DNA of 64,000 bases, from NCBI GenBank assembly GCA_036479015.1, contig JAZGFB010000047.1, positions 310,001 through 374,000 of the forward strand, read 5' to 3'. Below, piece after piece: positions 18,237-27,054 of the stretch (positions are counted from its first letter, which is position 1; each line of letters starts with the position of its first letter). The position numbers and the translations under genes are program-made. Source of the DNA: NVTR01 sp036479015. Lineage in GTDB: Bacteria > Pseudomonadota > Alphaproteobacteria > Rhodobacterales > Rhodobacteraceae. The notes beneath the pieces were generated by a model, which did not search any database, was not told where the DNA came from, and saw only the letters and a program-made list of their open reading frames with translations.

Positions 18237-19667
18237 TTACTGTATTCCTTGTGTTTTCTGGGTCTGCGGATGACCCAGTTTTCGAATGGCGTCAACAACA
18301 AGGGAAACCTTTGATCCCTTAGAGCCCTTAATCAAGATAACATCCCCCGCCTGCACCAGCCCATGGACCCGGGCAGCCATTTCCGGTGCCTTTTCGACCC
18401 AATCGCCTTTTTGGCTGGGATCAAGGGCACCGTACAGCGCCATCATACGCGGCCCGACACAATGGATGGTATCAATATTTTCAGTTGCCGGCAGGGACGC
18501 AATTGCAGCGTGGAATGTCGCCTCATCTGGCCCCAATTCCAGCATGTCACCCAATATTGCGATGCGCCGCCCCGGTGGCGTTGGCTGGCTGGCAGCCAAA
18601 ACGTCAAGCGCGGCGGCCATGGATATGGGACTGGCGTTAAAAGCGTCGTCCAGCAGTGTCAGGCTTAGATGGTCATCAACCAGATCAAGGGTGATCATTT
18701 CACGCGCGCCGCGCCCCTTGGGGGGTGACCAGCTGGCCAGATCAAGGGCGGCCACGGTAAGATCAGCGCCAAGGGCCTGGGCCGCAGCAAGGGTGGCCAG
18801 GGCATTCAGGGCAAAATGACGTCCCGGTATGGCCAACTTTAATAGAAGCGGGCCATTTGGCGAATTGGCATGGATGATAGTATTCGTCTGGGTAAGTTTC
18901 AGGTTTTCTATGTGGAAATCTGCGTTATGGTCGGCGCCAAAGCTGACGATCTTAGCCTCAGCATCTTTGGCGGTATTGAACAATATGTCGGCAGTCGCCT
19001 GGTCAGCGTTGATCACTGCCGTGCCCTGACTTTCCAAGCCTGAAAATAGTGCCGCTTTTTCGTGGGCAATGCCCATGATGTCATCAAATGCTGCCATATG
19101 CACCGCTGCCACGTTGGTGATCAACGCCACATGCGGTCGGGTCATTTGTGCCAGCGGGGCGATTTCACCGGGGTGGTTCATGCCAATTTCAATGACGGCG
19201 AATTGGCTGTTTGCGGGCATGCGCGCCAGCGTCAGCGGCACCCCCCAATGGTTGTTATAACTGCCGGCAGCCGCGTGGGTGCGGCCCTGCCTGGCCAAAA
19301 CTGTGCGCAACATTTCCTTGGTGGATGTTTTACCAACCGAGCCAGTGACAGCAACGATGCGCGCCTGTGTGCGGGTGCGGGCGGCGCGCGCCAGATCGCC
19401 AAGGGCGGCCAAAACGTCATCAACCAGCAGCAACGGCGCATCTTTGGCAACCCCGTCTGGAACATGGCTAACAAGGGCGGCAGCAGCACCTTTTTCCAAC
19501 GCCTGCGCCACGAAATCATGGCCGTCACGGGTATCGGACAAGGCAACAAACAAGTCCCCCTTTTGCAGGCTTCGTGTATCGATCGAAACGCCGCTGGCCT
19601 GCCAAATGCAAGATGTTTTGCCCCCCGTGGCCTGAGCCGCATCGGCAGAGGTCCATAGCGGTGTCAT
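18237..19667 (-). CDS. murF: UDP-MurNAc-tripeptide--D-Ala-D-Ala ligase MurF
   Basis: MurF adds the D-Ala-D-Ala made by Ddl, completing the UDP-MurNAc-pentapeptide. The protein has 476 aa. The N-terminal substrate-binding domain includes GVSIDTRSLQKGDLFVAL; the P-loop is VTGSVGKTSTKEML; NVAAVHMAAFDD and LLDDAFNASPISMAAAL are Mur ligase motifs. The ATG overlaps the murE stop by 4 bp, and the stop abuts mraY. Length and order are normal. Confidence 0.97.
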   Translation of the reverse strand: MTPLWTSADAAQATGGKTSCIWQASGVSIDTRSLQKGDLFVALSDTRDGHDFVAQALEKGAAAALVSHVPDGVAKDAPLLLVDDVLAALGDLARAARTRTQARIVAVTGSVGKTSTKEMLRTVLARQGRTHAAAGSYNNHWGVPLTLARMPANSQFAVIEIGMNHPGEIAPLAQMTRPHVALITNVAAVHMAAFDDIMGIAHEKAALFSGLESQGTAVINADQATADILFNTAKDAEAKIVSFGADHNADFHIENLKLTQTNTIIHANSPNGPLLLKLAIPGRHFALNALATLAAAQALGADLTVAALDLASWSPPKGRGAREMITLDLVDDHLSLTLLDDAFNASPISMAAALDVLAASQPTPPGRRIAILGDMLELGPDEATFHAAIASLPATENIDTIHCVGPRMMALYGALDPSQKGDWVEKAPEMAARVHGLVQAGDVILIKGSKGSKVSLVVDAIRKLGHPQTQKTQGIQ

Positions 19668-21154
19668 GCCCGCAACCCATCCAGTGCCGCAACCGCGATA
19701 CTGGCCTGTTCAGCGTCATCAAAAGGAAACACATCATCCCCGACGACTTGCCCAGTTTCATGGCCTTTACCGGCTATCAACAGCGCATCACCAGGCTGCA
19801 AAGCGTCAACGCCGCGCAGAATGGCTTCGGCGCGGTCACCGACCTCGCTGGCCTGTGGACATCCCGCCAGCACCATTTTGCGGATCACATCCGGGTCTTC
19901 AAAGCGTGGGTTATCATCGGTGACAAACACCAGCTCAGCATTTTCAGCCGCCGCCTGCCCCATCAGCACCCGCTTGCCTGGATCCCGGTCGCCACCTGCC
20001 CCCAGCACCACAATCAAGCGCCCCAAAACATGGGGCCGCAAGGCGCGCAGCGCCGTTGCCACCGCGTCGGGCGTGTGGGAATAATCAACAAAAACTGTGG
20101 CGCCATTGGCCCGCGTTGCCGCCTGCTGCATACGGCCTCGAACCGTCAAAAGCTGGGGCAATGCCGCGAACACGTCGGCAGGCGTTGAACCAGTGGCAAT
20201 GGCTAACCCCGCGGCCATCAGCACGTTCTCCGCCTGAAAACCGCCGATCAATTCCAACCGCACCTGATGGGCGCGCTCATTCCAGGTGAAATACAGGTCT
20301 TGGCCGCTGGCGTCATAGCGCTGCCCGGAAATGCGCAGATTGGCCGTGGCCCCGCGCCCGATGCTGATCAAATCCTGACCGCGCTCACTAATATGATCAG
20401 CAACCTCTTGTCCGCGGGGGTCATCCAGATTGACCACACCAACCCCGTCAGGGTGCAAGACCCGGGTAAATAGGCCCATTTTGGCGGCAAAGTATTCTTC
20501 AAAACTAGTGTGATAATCTAGGTGGTCTTGGGAGAAATTGGTGAAAGCAGCGGCGGCCAGTTGCACCCCATCAAGGCGATGCTGGGCCAGCCCGTGGGAT
20601 GATGCTTCCATGGCGCAATGACTGACACCGGCCCCAGCTATTGTGGCCAGGGTGCGGTGCAAGGTTATGGGTTCCGGTGTGGTATGGGCCAGTGGTGCCT
20701 GATGCGCGCCTTCCACCCCGGTTGTGCCCAGGTTCACAGCAGGCAGACCCAGTATCATCCAAATTTGGCGCAAAAATGTAGCAACCGAAGTTTTGCCATT
20801 GGTGCCCGTGACCGCAACCACGGTTTCGGGCTGCGCCCCGAACCAAAGCGCTGCGGAATAGGCCAGCGCCTGACGCGGATCTTCAACTACTATCAGCGGC
20901 ACATCGACCGCCTGCATTTCTGGGTTGGCAATCTGGGCACCTTGGCGATCCGTCAGGATAGCCCCGGCCTGCATGCGCAGGGCATAGGTGACAAATTGCG
21001 CGCCATGCACTTTTTCACCGGGCAATGCCGCAAACAAATGCCCGGGCTGCACATCGCGGCTGTCCACTGACAGCCCGGTGATCCGGGCTTCACGCGCACC
21101 CAATGCTGTCAGGCCGAGCGCTGCCAGTGATAATATCTTTGACCGCTCTGCCAT
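19664..21154 (-). CDS. murE: UDP-MurNAc-L-Ala-D-Glu--meso-diaminopimelate ligase MurE
   Basis: MurE adds the third stem-peptide residue. The protein has 496 aa from the ATG at 21154 (MAERSKILSLAALG). The frame is open to 21217, but that would overlap ftsI. Motifs: GLSVDSRDVQPGHLFAAL in the N-terminal domain, P-loop VTGTNGKTSVATFL, NFSQDHLDYHTSFEEYF, and DNPRFEDPDVI near the C-terminus, which matches the DNPR motif typical of meso-diaminopimelate-specific MurE. The substrate is therefore inferred to be meso-diaminopimelate. It lies 19 bp after ftsI and overlaps murF. Confidence 0.96.
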   Translation of the reverse strand: MAERSKILSLAALGLTALGAREARITGLSVDSRDVQPGHLFAALPGEKVHGAQFVTYALRMQAGAILTDRQGAQIANPEMQAVDVPLIVVEDPRQALAYSAALWFGAQPETVVAVTGTNGKTSVATFLRQIWMILGLPAVNLGTTGVEGAHQAPLAHTTPEPITLHRTLATIAGAGVSHCAMEASSHGLAQHRLDGVQLAAAAFTNFSQDHLDYHTSFEEYFAAKMGLFTRVLHPDGVGVVNLDDPRGQEVADHISERGQDLISIGRGATANLRISGQRYDASGQDLYFTWNERAHQVRLELIGGFQAENVLMAAGLAIATGSTPADVFAALPQLLTVRGRMQQAATRANGATVFVDYSHTPDAVATALRALRPHVLGRLIVVLGAGGDRDPGKRVLMGQAAAENAELVFVTDDNPRFEDPDVIRKMVLAGCPQASEVGDRAEAILRGVDALQPGDALLIAGKGHETGQVVGDDVFPFDDAEQASIAVAALDGLRA

Positions 21155-21173
21155 ATGGAATGCCCGTTTGATG

Positions 21174-22958
21174 TCAGTTGGAAGTGAGTAGTAGCCTATC
21201 CGCAGTGTCAGGTTCAATTGTTGGGCGCAACCCCAGCAAGGGCGCGATACGCCGGATCATTTCGGCGGCGATGGGCACGGCTGTCCAACCGGCAGTGCGG
21301 CGGGGTTTTTTACCGGATGTTTCAACCGGTTCATCCAGTGTTACCACAAGCACATATTTTGGATCATTGGCCGGAAACACGGCAGCAAAAGTGGCGATGA
21401 CTTTGTCATCATAATACCCGCCACCTTGTTCACGGGGTTTGTCCGCCGTACCGGTTTTGCCACCGACAGCATAGCCGTCAACCTGGGCAAAACTGGCGGT
21501 GCCATCGGTCACGACCTGACGTAGCATGGTGCGCATGGCGCGCGACGTTTCAGGCGATATCACCCGATGACCGGGCGTGGCGTCAGGACTGTGCAGCAAT
21601 GTGGGCGCGACATATGTGCCGCCATTGACCATGGATGCATAGCCTGCCGCCAAGTGCATCGGGCTGACAGACAACCCGTGGCCATAGGATATGGTCATGG
21701 TGGAAATTTCGGACCAGTTGCGCGGGGTCAAGGGCTTGGCACCGGGGGCTTCAACCAGTTCAACAGGCGTGGCGTTCAACATACCAAGCTGGCCTAAGAA
21801 TTCCTGCTGCCGCGCCGCGCCAATCAGCATGCCCATACGGGCAGCTCCGATATTGGATGAATTGACCAGCACATCAGTGACCGACAGCGCATCCCCATAG
21901 TTATGGAAATCACGGATACGGTATTTGCCCCATTTCAGCGGGCCCTTGGTGTCGATCATGGTGGACGGGTTCACCAGCCGGGCTTCAATGGCCTGGGCAA
22001 TAGTGAAGGTTTTGAAGGTAGAGCCCAGCTCATACACCCCCTGCACCGCGCGATTGAACAGTGGGCTGTCAGAAGCCAACCCCTTTACCGGTGGCTGCGG
22101 GCGATTATTGGGATCAAAATCGGGCAGGGAAACCAAGCTGATTATTTCACCGGTCTGCACATCCATTAAGACCGATGCCGCGCCACGCGCATTCATCAGT
22201 TTCATGCCACCTGCCAGCACCCGTTCGGACGCGGTTTGTACTGTCAGGTCGATGGATAATTGCAGTGGCTCACCACCAGTAGCCGGGTCACGCAGGTAAG
22301 TGTCAAAGCTTTTTTCAACACCTGCCACGCCAATGACTTCGGCTGAATGCACGCCTTCACGGCCAAACCCAGAACCCCCCAGAACATGGGCGGCAAGTTT
22401 ACCATTGGGGTACAGGCGCATTTCGCGGGGGCCAAATTGCAGCCCCGGATCGCCAATGTCATGCACCAATTGTTTTTGTTCCGGGCTGATTTTACGTTTG
22501 ATCCATAGAAATTTGCGGGTGCCGCTGAACTGGGCCAGAAGCTTGTCAGCATCAAGATCAGGAAAAATGCGGGCCAGTTCGCGGGCCGAGGCCAGCTTAT
22601 CCACCATATGGGGCGGTTTGGCATACAGCGAATGGGTCACAAGATTTGTGGCCAATATGCGCCCGTTACGGTCAACAATATCGCCCCGTTGCGCATTGAT
22701 AGCGGCCCGGCTTGCGCTGGCGCGCGGTTCCACCGGATCAGTGGCGGCAAGGGCCGACATGCGCACCCCCACGGTGACAAAGGCCAGCAAAAAGAACGCC
22801 CCCAGCACCAAAAGCCGCCCCTCTGAGCGTTGCCGGGCACCGTCGCGCATGCCTTCATGGCGTTCGCGGATATTTTCCCGTTCAATCACATCAGGGTTTT
22901 CGCCATTTTGACGGGCCGAAAGGATGCGGGCCAGCGGACGCAGCGGGGTGCGAGTCAT
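21174..22958 (-). CDS. ftsI: Septal transpeptidase FtsI (PBP3)
   Basis: FtsI cross-links septal peptidoglycan in the periplasm and works with FtsW. The protein has 594 aa: a basic cytoplasmic tail, one membrane segment at about 49-70, a pedestal domain, and a class B transpeptidase domain. The three active-site motifs are present: STFK at 313-316, SSN at 367-369 and KTGT at 501-504. The ATG overlaps the ftsL stop (ATGA), so the two are coupled. The C-terminus reaches only a little beyond the catalytic domain, with no PASTA repeats, as usual in Gram-negatives. Confidence 0.97.
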   Translation of the reverse strand: MTRTPLRPLARILSARQNGENPDVIERENIRERHEGMRDGARQRSEGRLLVLGAFFLLAFVTVGVRMSALAATDPVEPRASASRAAINAQRGDIVDRNGRILATNLVTHSLYAKPPHMVDKLASARELARIFPDLDADKLLAQFSGTRKFLWIKRKISPEQKQLVHDIGDPGLQFGPREMRLYPNGKLAAHVLGGSGFGREGVHSAEVIGVAGVEKSFDTYLRDPATGGEPLQLSIDLTVQTASERVLAGGMKLMNARGAASVLMDVQTGEIISLVSLPDFDPNNRPQPPVKGLASDSPLFNRAVQGVYELGSTFKTFTIAQAIEARLVNPSTMIDTKGPLKWGKYRIRDFHNYGDALSVTDVLVNSSNIGAARMGMLIGAARQQEFLGQLGMLNATPVELVEAPGAKPLTPRNWSEISTMTISYGHGLSVSPMHLAAGYASMVNGGTYVAPTLLHSPDATPGHRVISPETSRAMRTMLRQVVTDGTASFAQVDGYAVGGKTGTADKPREQGGGYYDDKVIATFAAVFPANDPKYVLVVTLDEPVETSGKKPRRTAGWTAVPIAAEMIRRIAPLLGLRPTIEPDTADRLLLTSN

Positions 22959-23302
22959 TGGCTCTCCTTTATGGTTCCGGCCACATCGATCGAATGGGTA
23001 ATCGGCTCAAACGGGGCGGCTGGAAAAGAAATTTGATCAACCCGGCCAAACTGACGTGGGGCCAGGGGCAAAAGGCCCAGCCGATCAAAGTTGATATCGG
23101 CCAGCTCGCGAATGCGGTCGGGGCGGTTCAGATAGGCCCATTCGGCACGTAGCACACTAAGTTCTTCGCGCAAGTCACCGATTTCACGCTGTAATCCATC
23201 AACATCGCGCAAGGCTTGTTGGGTTTCATAATTTTCCTGATAGGCCCAAAAGGCCAGCCCCATAACGGCAAAAGCGGACAGGATGTACAGTAATGGGCGC
23301 AT
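22955..23302 (-). CDS. ftsL: Cell division protein FtsL
   Basis: FtsL is a small bitopic protein that forms a coiled-coil complex with FtsB and FtsQ and activates FtsWI. The protein has 115 aa: a membrane segment at the N-terminus (LLYILSAFAVMGLAFWAY) then a heptad-like coiled coil (QQALRDVDGLQREIGDLREELSV in parts) and a conserved-looking end containing YLNRPDRIRELAD. Sequence conservation of FtsL is weak, so the call rests on size, topology and its place between rsmH and ftsI. Its start overlaps the rsmH stop by 1 bp. Confidence 0.9.
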   Translation of the reverse strand: MRPLLYILSAFAVMGLAFWAYQENYETQQALRDVDGLQREIGDLREELSVLRAEWAYLNRPDRIRELADINFDRLGLLPLAPRQFGRVDQISFPAAPFEPITHSIDVAGTIKESQ

Positions 23303-24300
23303 CAGGTGTTGCCCACTATCTTATAGCCCGGCAGGCCCACAGCACCCCGGTCAACCGCGGCTGCAGGCGCATCGGTTCGTTCCCCAATGCGCAATGTTGC
23401 GGACCGTGCTCGCGGGTTTTGCTGTAATTCGTCAGCGTCCGGGCCGATGGCCTTTGAGGTGTTGATAAAGGCCGGGACCTCATTGGCGATTGCGGGCGCA
23501 TGGCGGCTGCCACCGCCACCGGTGGAGCTGCGCAATTGGAAAAAACGTTTTACAATACGGGATTCAAGCGAATGAAAGCTGACAACGGCCAGTTTACCGC
23601 CAGGTTTCAGAGCCCGCTCTGCGGCCTCTAGGCCGGATACCAGTTGGCCGTATTCGTCATTCACGGCAACACGCAGAGCCTGAAAGCTGCGGGTTGCCGG
23701 GTTGGATTGGCCCGGCTTCGGGCGCGGCAGGCATCTGGCAACAATTTCAGCCAATTGCAAGGTTGTGGTAATCGGGTTCTCGGCGCGCTTTTCAACGATT
23801 GAGTGCGCAATCCGGCGTGACGCGCGTTCTTCACCATAGTGAAACAAGATGTCAGCCAACCGGCCCTCATCGGCATTATTCACCAGGTCTGCCGCGCTTT
23901 CACCTGATTGGCTCATGCGCATATCAAGCGGTCCGTCACGCATGAACGAAAAACCCCGTTCAGCCTGATCAATTTGCATTGAGGAAACACCGATATCCAG
24001 CACGATGCCGTCCAAATCGCCCGCAATGTCATCCAGTGCGCCAAACGTACCCTGCACCAGTTCCAGTTTGGACCCGTAGTCGCCAGCCCAAGTGGCCGCC
24101 ATATCAAACACAGATGGGTCGCGATCAACCCCGATGACTTTGTCAGCCCCAGCGTCCAGCAACCCGCGCGCATAGCCGCCGGCACCAAATGTTCCGTCCA
24201 GCCAGGTACCGGAAATCGGTGCAACCCCTTTTATAAGCGGACGCAACAGAACAGGGGTATGGGGGGGATTGGCAGGGTTAGAAGGGGCCGCAGCAGCCAT
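23302..24300 (-). CDS. rsmH: 16S rRNA (cytosine1402-N4)-methyltransferase RsmH
   Basis: RsmH (MraW) methylates N4 of C1402 in the P-site region of 16S rRNA, using SAM. The protein has 332 aa. It begins with HTPVLLRPLIKG, has the SAM-binding LDGTFGAGGYARGLLDAG and VIGVDRDPSVF, and later the family motifs GVSSMQIDQAERGFSF and LAVVSFHSLESRIVKRFF. The ATG at 24300 lies 3 bp after the mraZ stop, so the two are cotranscribed, as in nearly all dcw clusters. Confidence 0.97.
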   Translation of the reverse strand: MAAAAPSNPANPPHTPVLLRPLIKGVAPISGTWLDGTFGAGGYARGLLDAGADKVIGVDRDPSVFDMAATWAGDYGSKLELVQGTFGALDDIAGDLDGIVLDIGVSSMQIDQAERGFSFMRDGPLDMRMSQSGESAADLVNNADEGRLADILFHYGEERASRRIAHSIVEKRAENPITTTLQLAEIVARCLPRPKPGQSNPATRSFQALRVAVNDEYGQLVSGLEAAERALKPGGKLAVVSFHSLESRIVKRFFQLRSSTGGGGSRHAPAIANEVPAFINTSKAIGPDADELQQNPRARSATLRIGERTDAPAAAVDRGAVGLPGYKIVGNT

Positions 24301-24303
24301 TGA

Positions 24304-24807
24304 TTATGCCCCTTTCACACCATCAAGCAGGGAAAGTGGATCAAAATCTTCGGGCTGGCTGTCAAGCCAGGCGGATGTTTTGGCAAGCTGGATGTCGTTA
24401 TATGTATCCGGGTTCCAGATCTGGAACGTGTCACCGGAAGCGATGAAAAAAGCTTCTTTATCCAGACCTATTTTTTCGCGCAGTTTTTGCGGCAGCACCA
24501 GGCGGCCGTCTTTGTCCACATCTGTGGGCAGGGATTGACCATTGATCATGTGCTCCAGTGCGCGGCGTCCGTCAGAACCACGCGGCAGTTGATCAATTTT
24601 GGCGTCCACCTCGGTGATGGCGTCAATGGTATAACATTCCAGAAATTTGCGACGGTGATCGCCGTAGACAATAACCATCTGTGGGCGCAATCCGTCATGC
24701 CACTCGGGATCACCAGACTCCAGCACACGGCGAAACAGGGCCGGGAAAGACACCCTGCCCTTTGCATCCACCTTTTGGTGGCTTTCACCTCTGAACCGTT
24801 GTGCCAC
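24304..24807 (-). CDS. mraZ: Transcriptional regulator MraZ
   Basis: MraZ is a ring-forming DNA-binding protein with two SpoVT/AbrB-type domains that regulates the dcw cluster itself. I chose the GTG at 24807, giving 167 aa starting MAQRFRGESHQKVDAKGRVS, because AAGGAG (24817-24822) lies 9 nt upstream and the family starts there. A longer frame to 24945 adds 46 residues that do not look like MraZ. The two repeats are visible as VDAKGRVSFPALFRRVL and VDKDGRLVLPQKLREKI, each with the DxxGR motif. It is the first gene of the dcw operon. Its likely operator and promoter lie far upstream (25230-25286), leaving a leader of about 445 nt. Confidence 0.95.
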   Translation of the reverse strand: MAQRFRGESHQKVDAKGRVSFPALFRRVLESGDPEWHDGLRPQMVIVYGDHRRKFLECYTIDAITEVDAKIDQLPRGSDGRRALEHMINGQSLPTDVDKDGRLVLPQKLREKIGLDKEAFFIASGDTFQIWNPDTYNDIQLAKTSAWLDSQPEDFDPLSLLDGVKGA

Positions 24808-24867
24808 TGAATGCGGCTCCTTCGTCTGTCCCGTTGCTGGCGCAAAACGTCCCCTTAAAAATGGAAA

Positions 24868-24903
24868 CGGCGGATTGAACTGCTGCCACTGTTCAATCCG
24901 CCG
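24868..24903 (-). promoter_or_regulatory. Perfect 13-bp stem-loop in the mraZ leader, attenuator-like
   Basis: The arms CGGCGGATTGAAC and GTTCAATCCGCCG pair perfectly around a 10-nt loop. On the minus strand the stem is followed by TTTCCATTTTTAAG, close to a rho-independent terminator, 60 bp upstream of the mraZ start. It may attenuate the operon or protect the RNA; the T-run is interrupted, so termination is not certain. Confidence 0.6.
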
Positions 24904-25229
24904 CCCTCGTCCCATTTCTGGGGTATGTCCGACTGCGCGCGCCACCTGGGGGGATGTCTGCTCGCCCGCGCGCCGGATCTCATTGTTACGATATAGCGGG
25001 TGCCTGTATGAAACCTGACTTGGGAGATTACTGGGGTCTTAATGCCCCTTAGCCCGTCTGCATCGTGAGATCATGTATATCTGGGAATTCATGGTAATCA
25101 AGAAAAAAATGTCGAAAACTGCACGAAATAGATATGCATCTCCACATTTTCTAGAAATTCATCCACAAATATCTTCAAATTTTACCAATTATAGTTAATA
25201 GAGAAAAATTCAACGCTACATATAGATGC

Positions 25230-25254
25230 ACCCATGCTTTCCCAGAAATTTCCA
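25230..25254 (-). promoter_or_regulatory. Candidate MraZ operator (three 10-nt-spaced repeats)
   Basis: On the minus strand TGGAA, TGGGA and TGGGT follow each other with exactly 5 nt between them. This matches the TGGGN-N5 repeat architecture described for MraZ in E. coli; the first repeat has one mismatch. The box starts 4 bp after a candidate -10 element, so bound MraZ would cover the transcription start. Confidence 0.6.
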
Positions 25255-25258
25255 GTTT

Positions 25259-25286
25259 TTCATATAATAATGGTAATTATCGTCAA
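25259..25286 (-). promoter_or_regulatory. Candidate dcw promoter upstream of mraZ
   Basis: On the minus strand TTGACG (25281-25286) is spaced 16 nt from TATGAA (25259-25264). A second possible element, the extended -10 TGTTATAAT, lies at 25316-25324. The surrounding 300 bp is strongly AT-rich. The start of transcription would be near 25252. Confidence 0.5.
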
Positions 25287-25360
25287 AATGTAATAAATTT
25301 AGTGTATCTCAACTCATTATAACAAATAATTTTGATTGATTCGTGAGCTGATTGACTTGG

Positions 25361-25375
25361 TCCCACCAATTCCCA
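25361..25375 (-). promoter_or_regulatory. Second TGGGA-N5-TGGGA pair, possible distal MraZ site
   Basis: On the minus strand two TGGGA repeats are separated by exactly 5 nt, about 40 bp upstream of the extended -10 element at 25316-25324. It has the same orientation and spacing as the box at 25230-25254. No third repeat is present. Confidence 0.4.
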
Positions 25376-25502
25376 GACCACCGGCACTGGGTTACATATG
25401 TCAATTTTCATTTACAAATACCCGCACCACCGCCGATAGCAACTCCCCCGACAAAACCAGGAAACAGGTTGCCGACATGGGTGAGGTCTAATAATCTTCG
25501 GT

Positions 25503-25772
25503 ATGAATAAAAAATATATATCCATACTTGCAGGTGCGCTGATCATCTGGATCGCAAGCCTTTACGTCGTATACGACACCACCCGTGAAAAGTGGTTGGC
25601 TCTGGGAAGCGATTCAGGTGAAATCCATGGAAAGGGCCTGGTGATGCAAGAGCTTTGCAACTTTGCAACAACGGACGAGCCCGAAAGCCCTGTGGTTTGG
25701 GGCCTAAGCGTTAAAGCGGAACGAATAGAAATGAGCGGCGAAAACGGCACATATTCATTCAAATGTGATTAA
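25503..25772 (+). CDS. Small membrane-anchored or exported protein, unknown
   Basis: The 89-aa frame begins with MNKKYISILAGALIIWIASLYVVYD, in parts a basic start followed by one hydrophobic segment, so the product is a signal-anchor or secreted protein. The rest is soluble and contains two cysteines (in ELCNFA and at the end SFKCD) that could form a disulfide in the periplasm. I do not recognise a family. It stands alone on the plus strand between the dcw leader and mrp, and its coding sequence is less GC-rich than its neighbours. It could be a recent acquisition. A weak purine-rich stretch precedes the ATG. Confidence 0.55.
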   Translation: MNKKYISILAGALIIWIASLYVVYDTTREKWLALGSDSGEIHGKGLVMQELCNFATTDEPESPVVWGLSVKAERIEMSGENGTYSFKCD

Positions 25773-25799
25773 GAGTAAGCTCAGCTTTAAGTGCTAAAC

Positions 25800-26873
25800 T
25801 TACGCTATCCCATCCTTCACCAACTGCGCCGCCAAATCCGCATAGGCCTGAGCAATCGGCCCCTCGCCCGCTGCAATGGGTGTACCATTGTCCCCGGCAA
25901 CACGCACATCAAGTGACAGCGGCAATTCCCCAAGGAACGGCACGCCGATCTTTTCGGCTTCGGCCTTCACGCCATCCTGCCCAAATATATGTTCTTCATT
26001 GCCGCATTTCGGGCAGACATAGGTGGACATGTTTTCGATCAGACCCAGCACCGGGGTTTTCAGCATTTCAAACATGTTGATGGCTTTGCGCGCGTCAAGC
26101 AGAGCCACGTCTTGTGGGGTGGACACCACAAGCGCGCCATCCAGTTCGGTTTTCTGGCACAGCGTCAGTTGTACATCGCCCGTGCCCGGCGGCAAGTCGA
26201 TGATCAAAACATCAAGTTCACCCCACATCACCTGCCCCAGCATTTGTTGCAGTGCCCCCATCAGCATCGGGCCACGCCAGACCAGCGCCTGATTGGGATC
26301 GGTCATCAGCCCGATCGACATCATTGTGACACCGTGTGCTTTCAGCGGAATGATCATTTTGCCGTCGGGGGATTTGGGGCGATCATGGGCGCCCATCATC
26401 TGCGGCTGACTGGGGCCGTAGATATCGGCATCCAGCAGGCCCACGCGGCGCCCGGATTTGGCCAGCGCCACCGCCAGGTTGGATGACACGGTGGATTTCC
26501 CCACACCACCCTTGCCCGACGCAATGGCCAAAATACGTTTCACACCCGGCACTCGGGTGGGGCCATCCTGTGGTTTGGGGTGGCCGCCAATCTTAAGATC
26601 CGGCGGCGGGGCTTTGGGTGCCGCGGGTCCGTGGGCTGTTAATATAACCGAAACCGATGCCACGCCGGGCAGGCTCTCCACCGCCCGTTGTGCTGCGGCG
26701 CGCAGGGGTTCCATTTTGCCGGCTTCTTCAGGTGTAGCGGCTTCGATCACGAAACTGACCTTGCCTCCATCCACATTCAGCGCGCGCACCATATCGCTGG
26801 TCATCAGGTTTGTACCGCCGGGCAGATCGATCTTTGCCAACTCGGTCATGATATCTGTGTCGGTAATGGCCAT
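25800..26873 (-). CDS. mrp: Mrp/ApbC-type iron-sulfur cluster carrier ATPase
   Basis: Mrp/ApbC proteins bind and transfer 4Fe-4S clusters to target enzymes in the cytoplasm. The protein has 357 aa. The N-terminal part (about 1-85) is a MIP18-like domain, then follows a deviant Walker A P-loop ASGKGGVGKSTVSSNLA, the switch-type LLDADIYGPSQPQMMG, and DVLIIDLPPGTGDVQLT. The CxxC motif CPKC in STYVCPKCGNEEHIFG binds the cluster at the dimer interface. It is convergent with the small gene at 25503 and appears monocistronic. Confidence 0.95.
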   Translation of the reverse strand: MAITDTDIMTELAKIDLPGGTNLMTSDMVRALNVDGGKVSFVIEAATPEEAGKMEPLRAAAQRAVESLPGVASVSVILTAHGPAAPKAPPPDLKIGGHPKPQDGPTRVPGVKRILAIASGKGGVGKSTVSSNLAVALAKSGRRVGLLDADIYGPSQPQMMGAHDRPKSPDGKMIIPLKAHGVTMMSIGLMTDPNQALVWRGPMLMGALQQMLGQVMWGELDVLIIDLPPGTGDVQLTLCQKTELDGALVVSTPQDVALLDARKAINMFEMLKTPVLGLIENMSTYVCPKCGNEEHIFGQDGVKAEAEKIGVPFLGELPLSLDVRVAGDNGTPIAAGEGPIAQAYADLAAQLVKDGIA

Positions 26874-27026
26874 GATAATACACCTTAGTTTTTCTGTCAG
26901 GTATTAGATGCCGGGTTTTCCACATAGAAACAAGTGCCCTGGCAATTATTCGACCGCGACCAATCGCATCAGTCATAACAGTCAAGGCATGCATTGCGCG
27001 CATATCGGGTTTGACTAAACACCGGA

Positions 27027-27054
27027 TTGTCCCGGCGAATTACAGGCGTATGTA
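27027..27054 (+). promoter_or_regulatory. Candidate promoter of the DUF1127-sRNA unit
   Basis: TTGTCC (27027-27032) is spaced 16 nt from TATGTA (27049-27054), about 50 bp before the DUF1127 start. In Rhodobacter the homologous unit is driven by RpoHI/RpoHII; which sigma factor fits here cannot be decided by eye. Confidence 0.35.

Larger units (their letters stand above)
24946..25502. other. AT-rich intergenic control region between mraZ and the next gene
   Basis: Beyond the sites listed separately, this stretch has no supported gene. Its middle (about 25080-25420) is far richer in A and T than the rest of the window. One sequence close to a DnaA box (TCATCCACA near 25158) is present but stands alone, so I do not call an origin. 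The plus-strand gene at 25503 must also draw its promoter from here. Confidence 0.6.

Noticed and set aside
24808..24945. Longer N-terminus for MraZ
   Set aside because: AAGGAG lies 9 nt before the GTG at 24807 and the family begins there; the upstream part also contains the leader hairpin.
25140..25420. AT-rich region with a DnaA-box-like sequence as a replication origin
   Set aside because: Only one near-match was seen, with no cluster of boxes and no dnaA, hemE or parAB neighbour; a promoter region explains it better.
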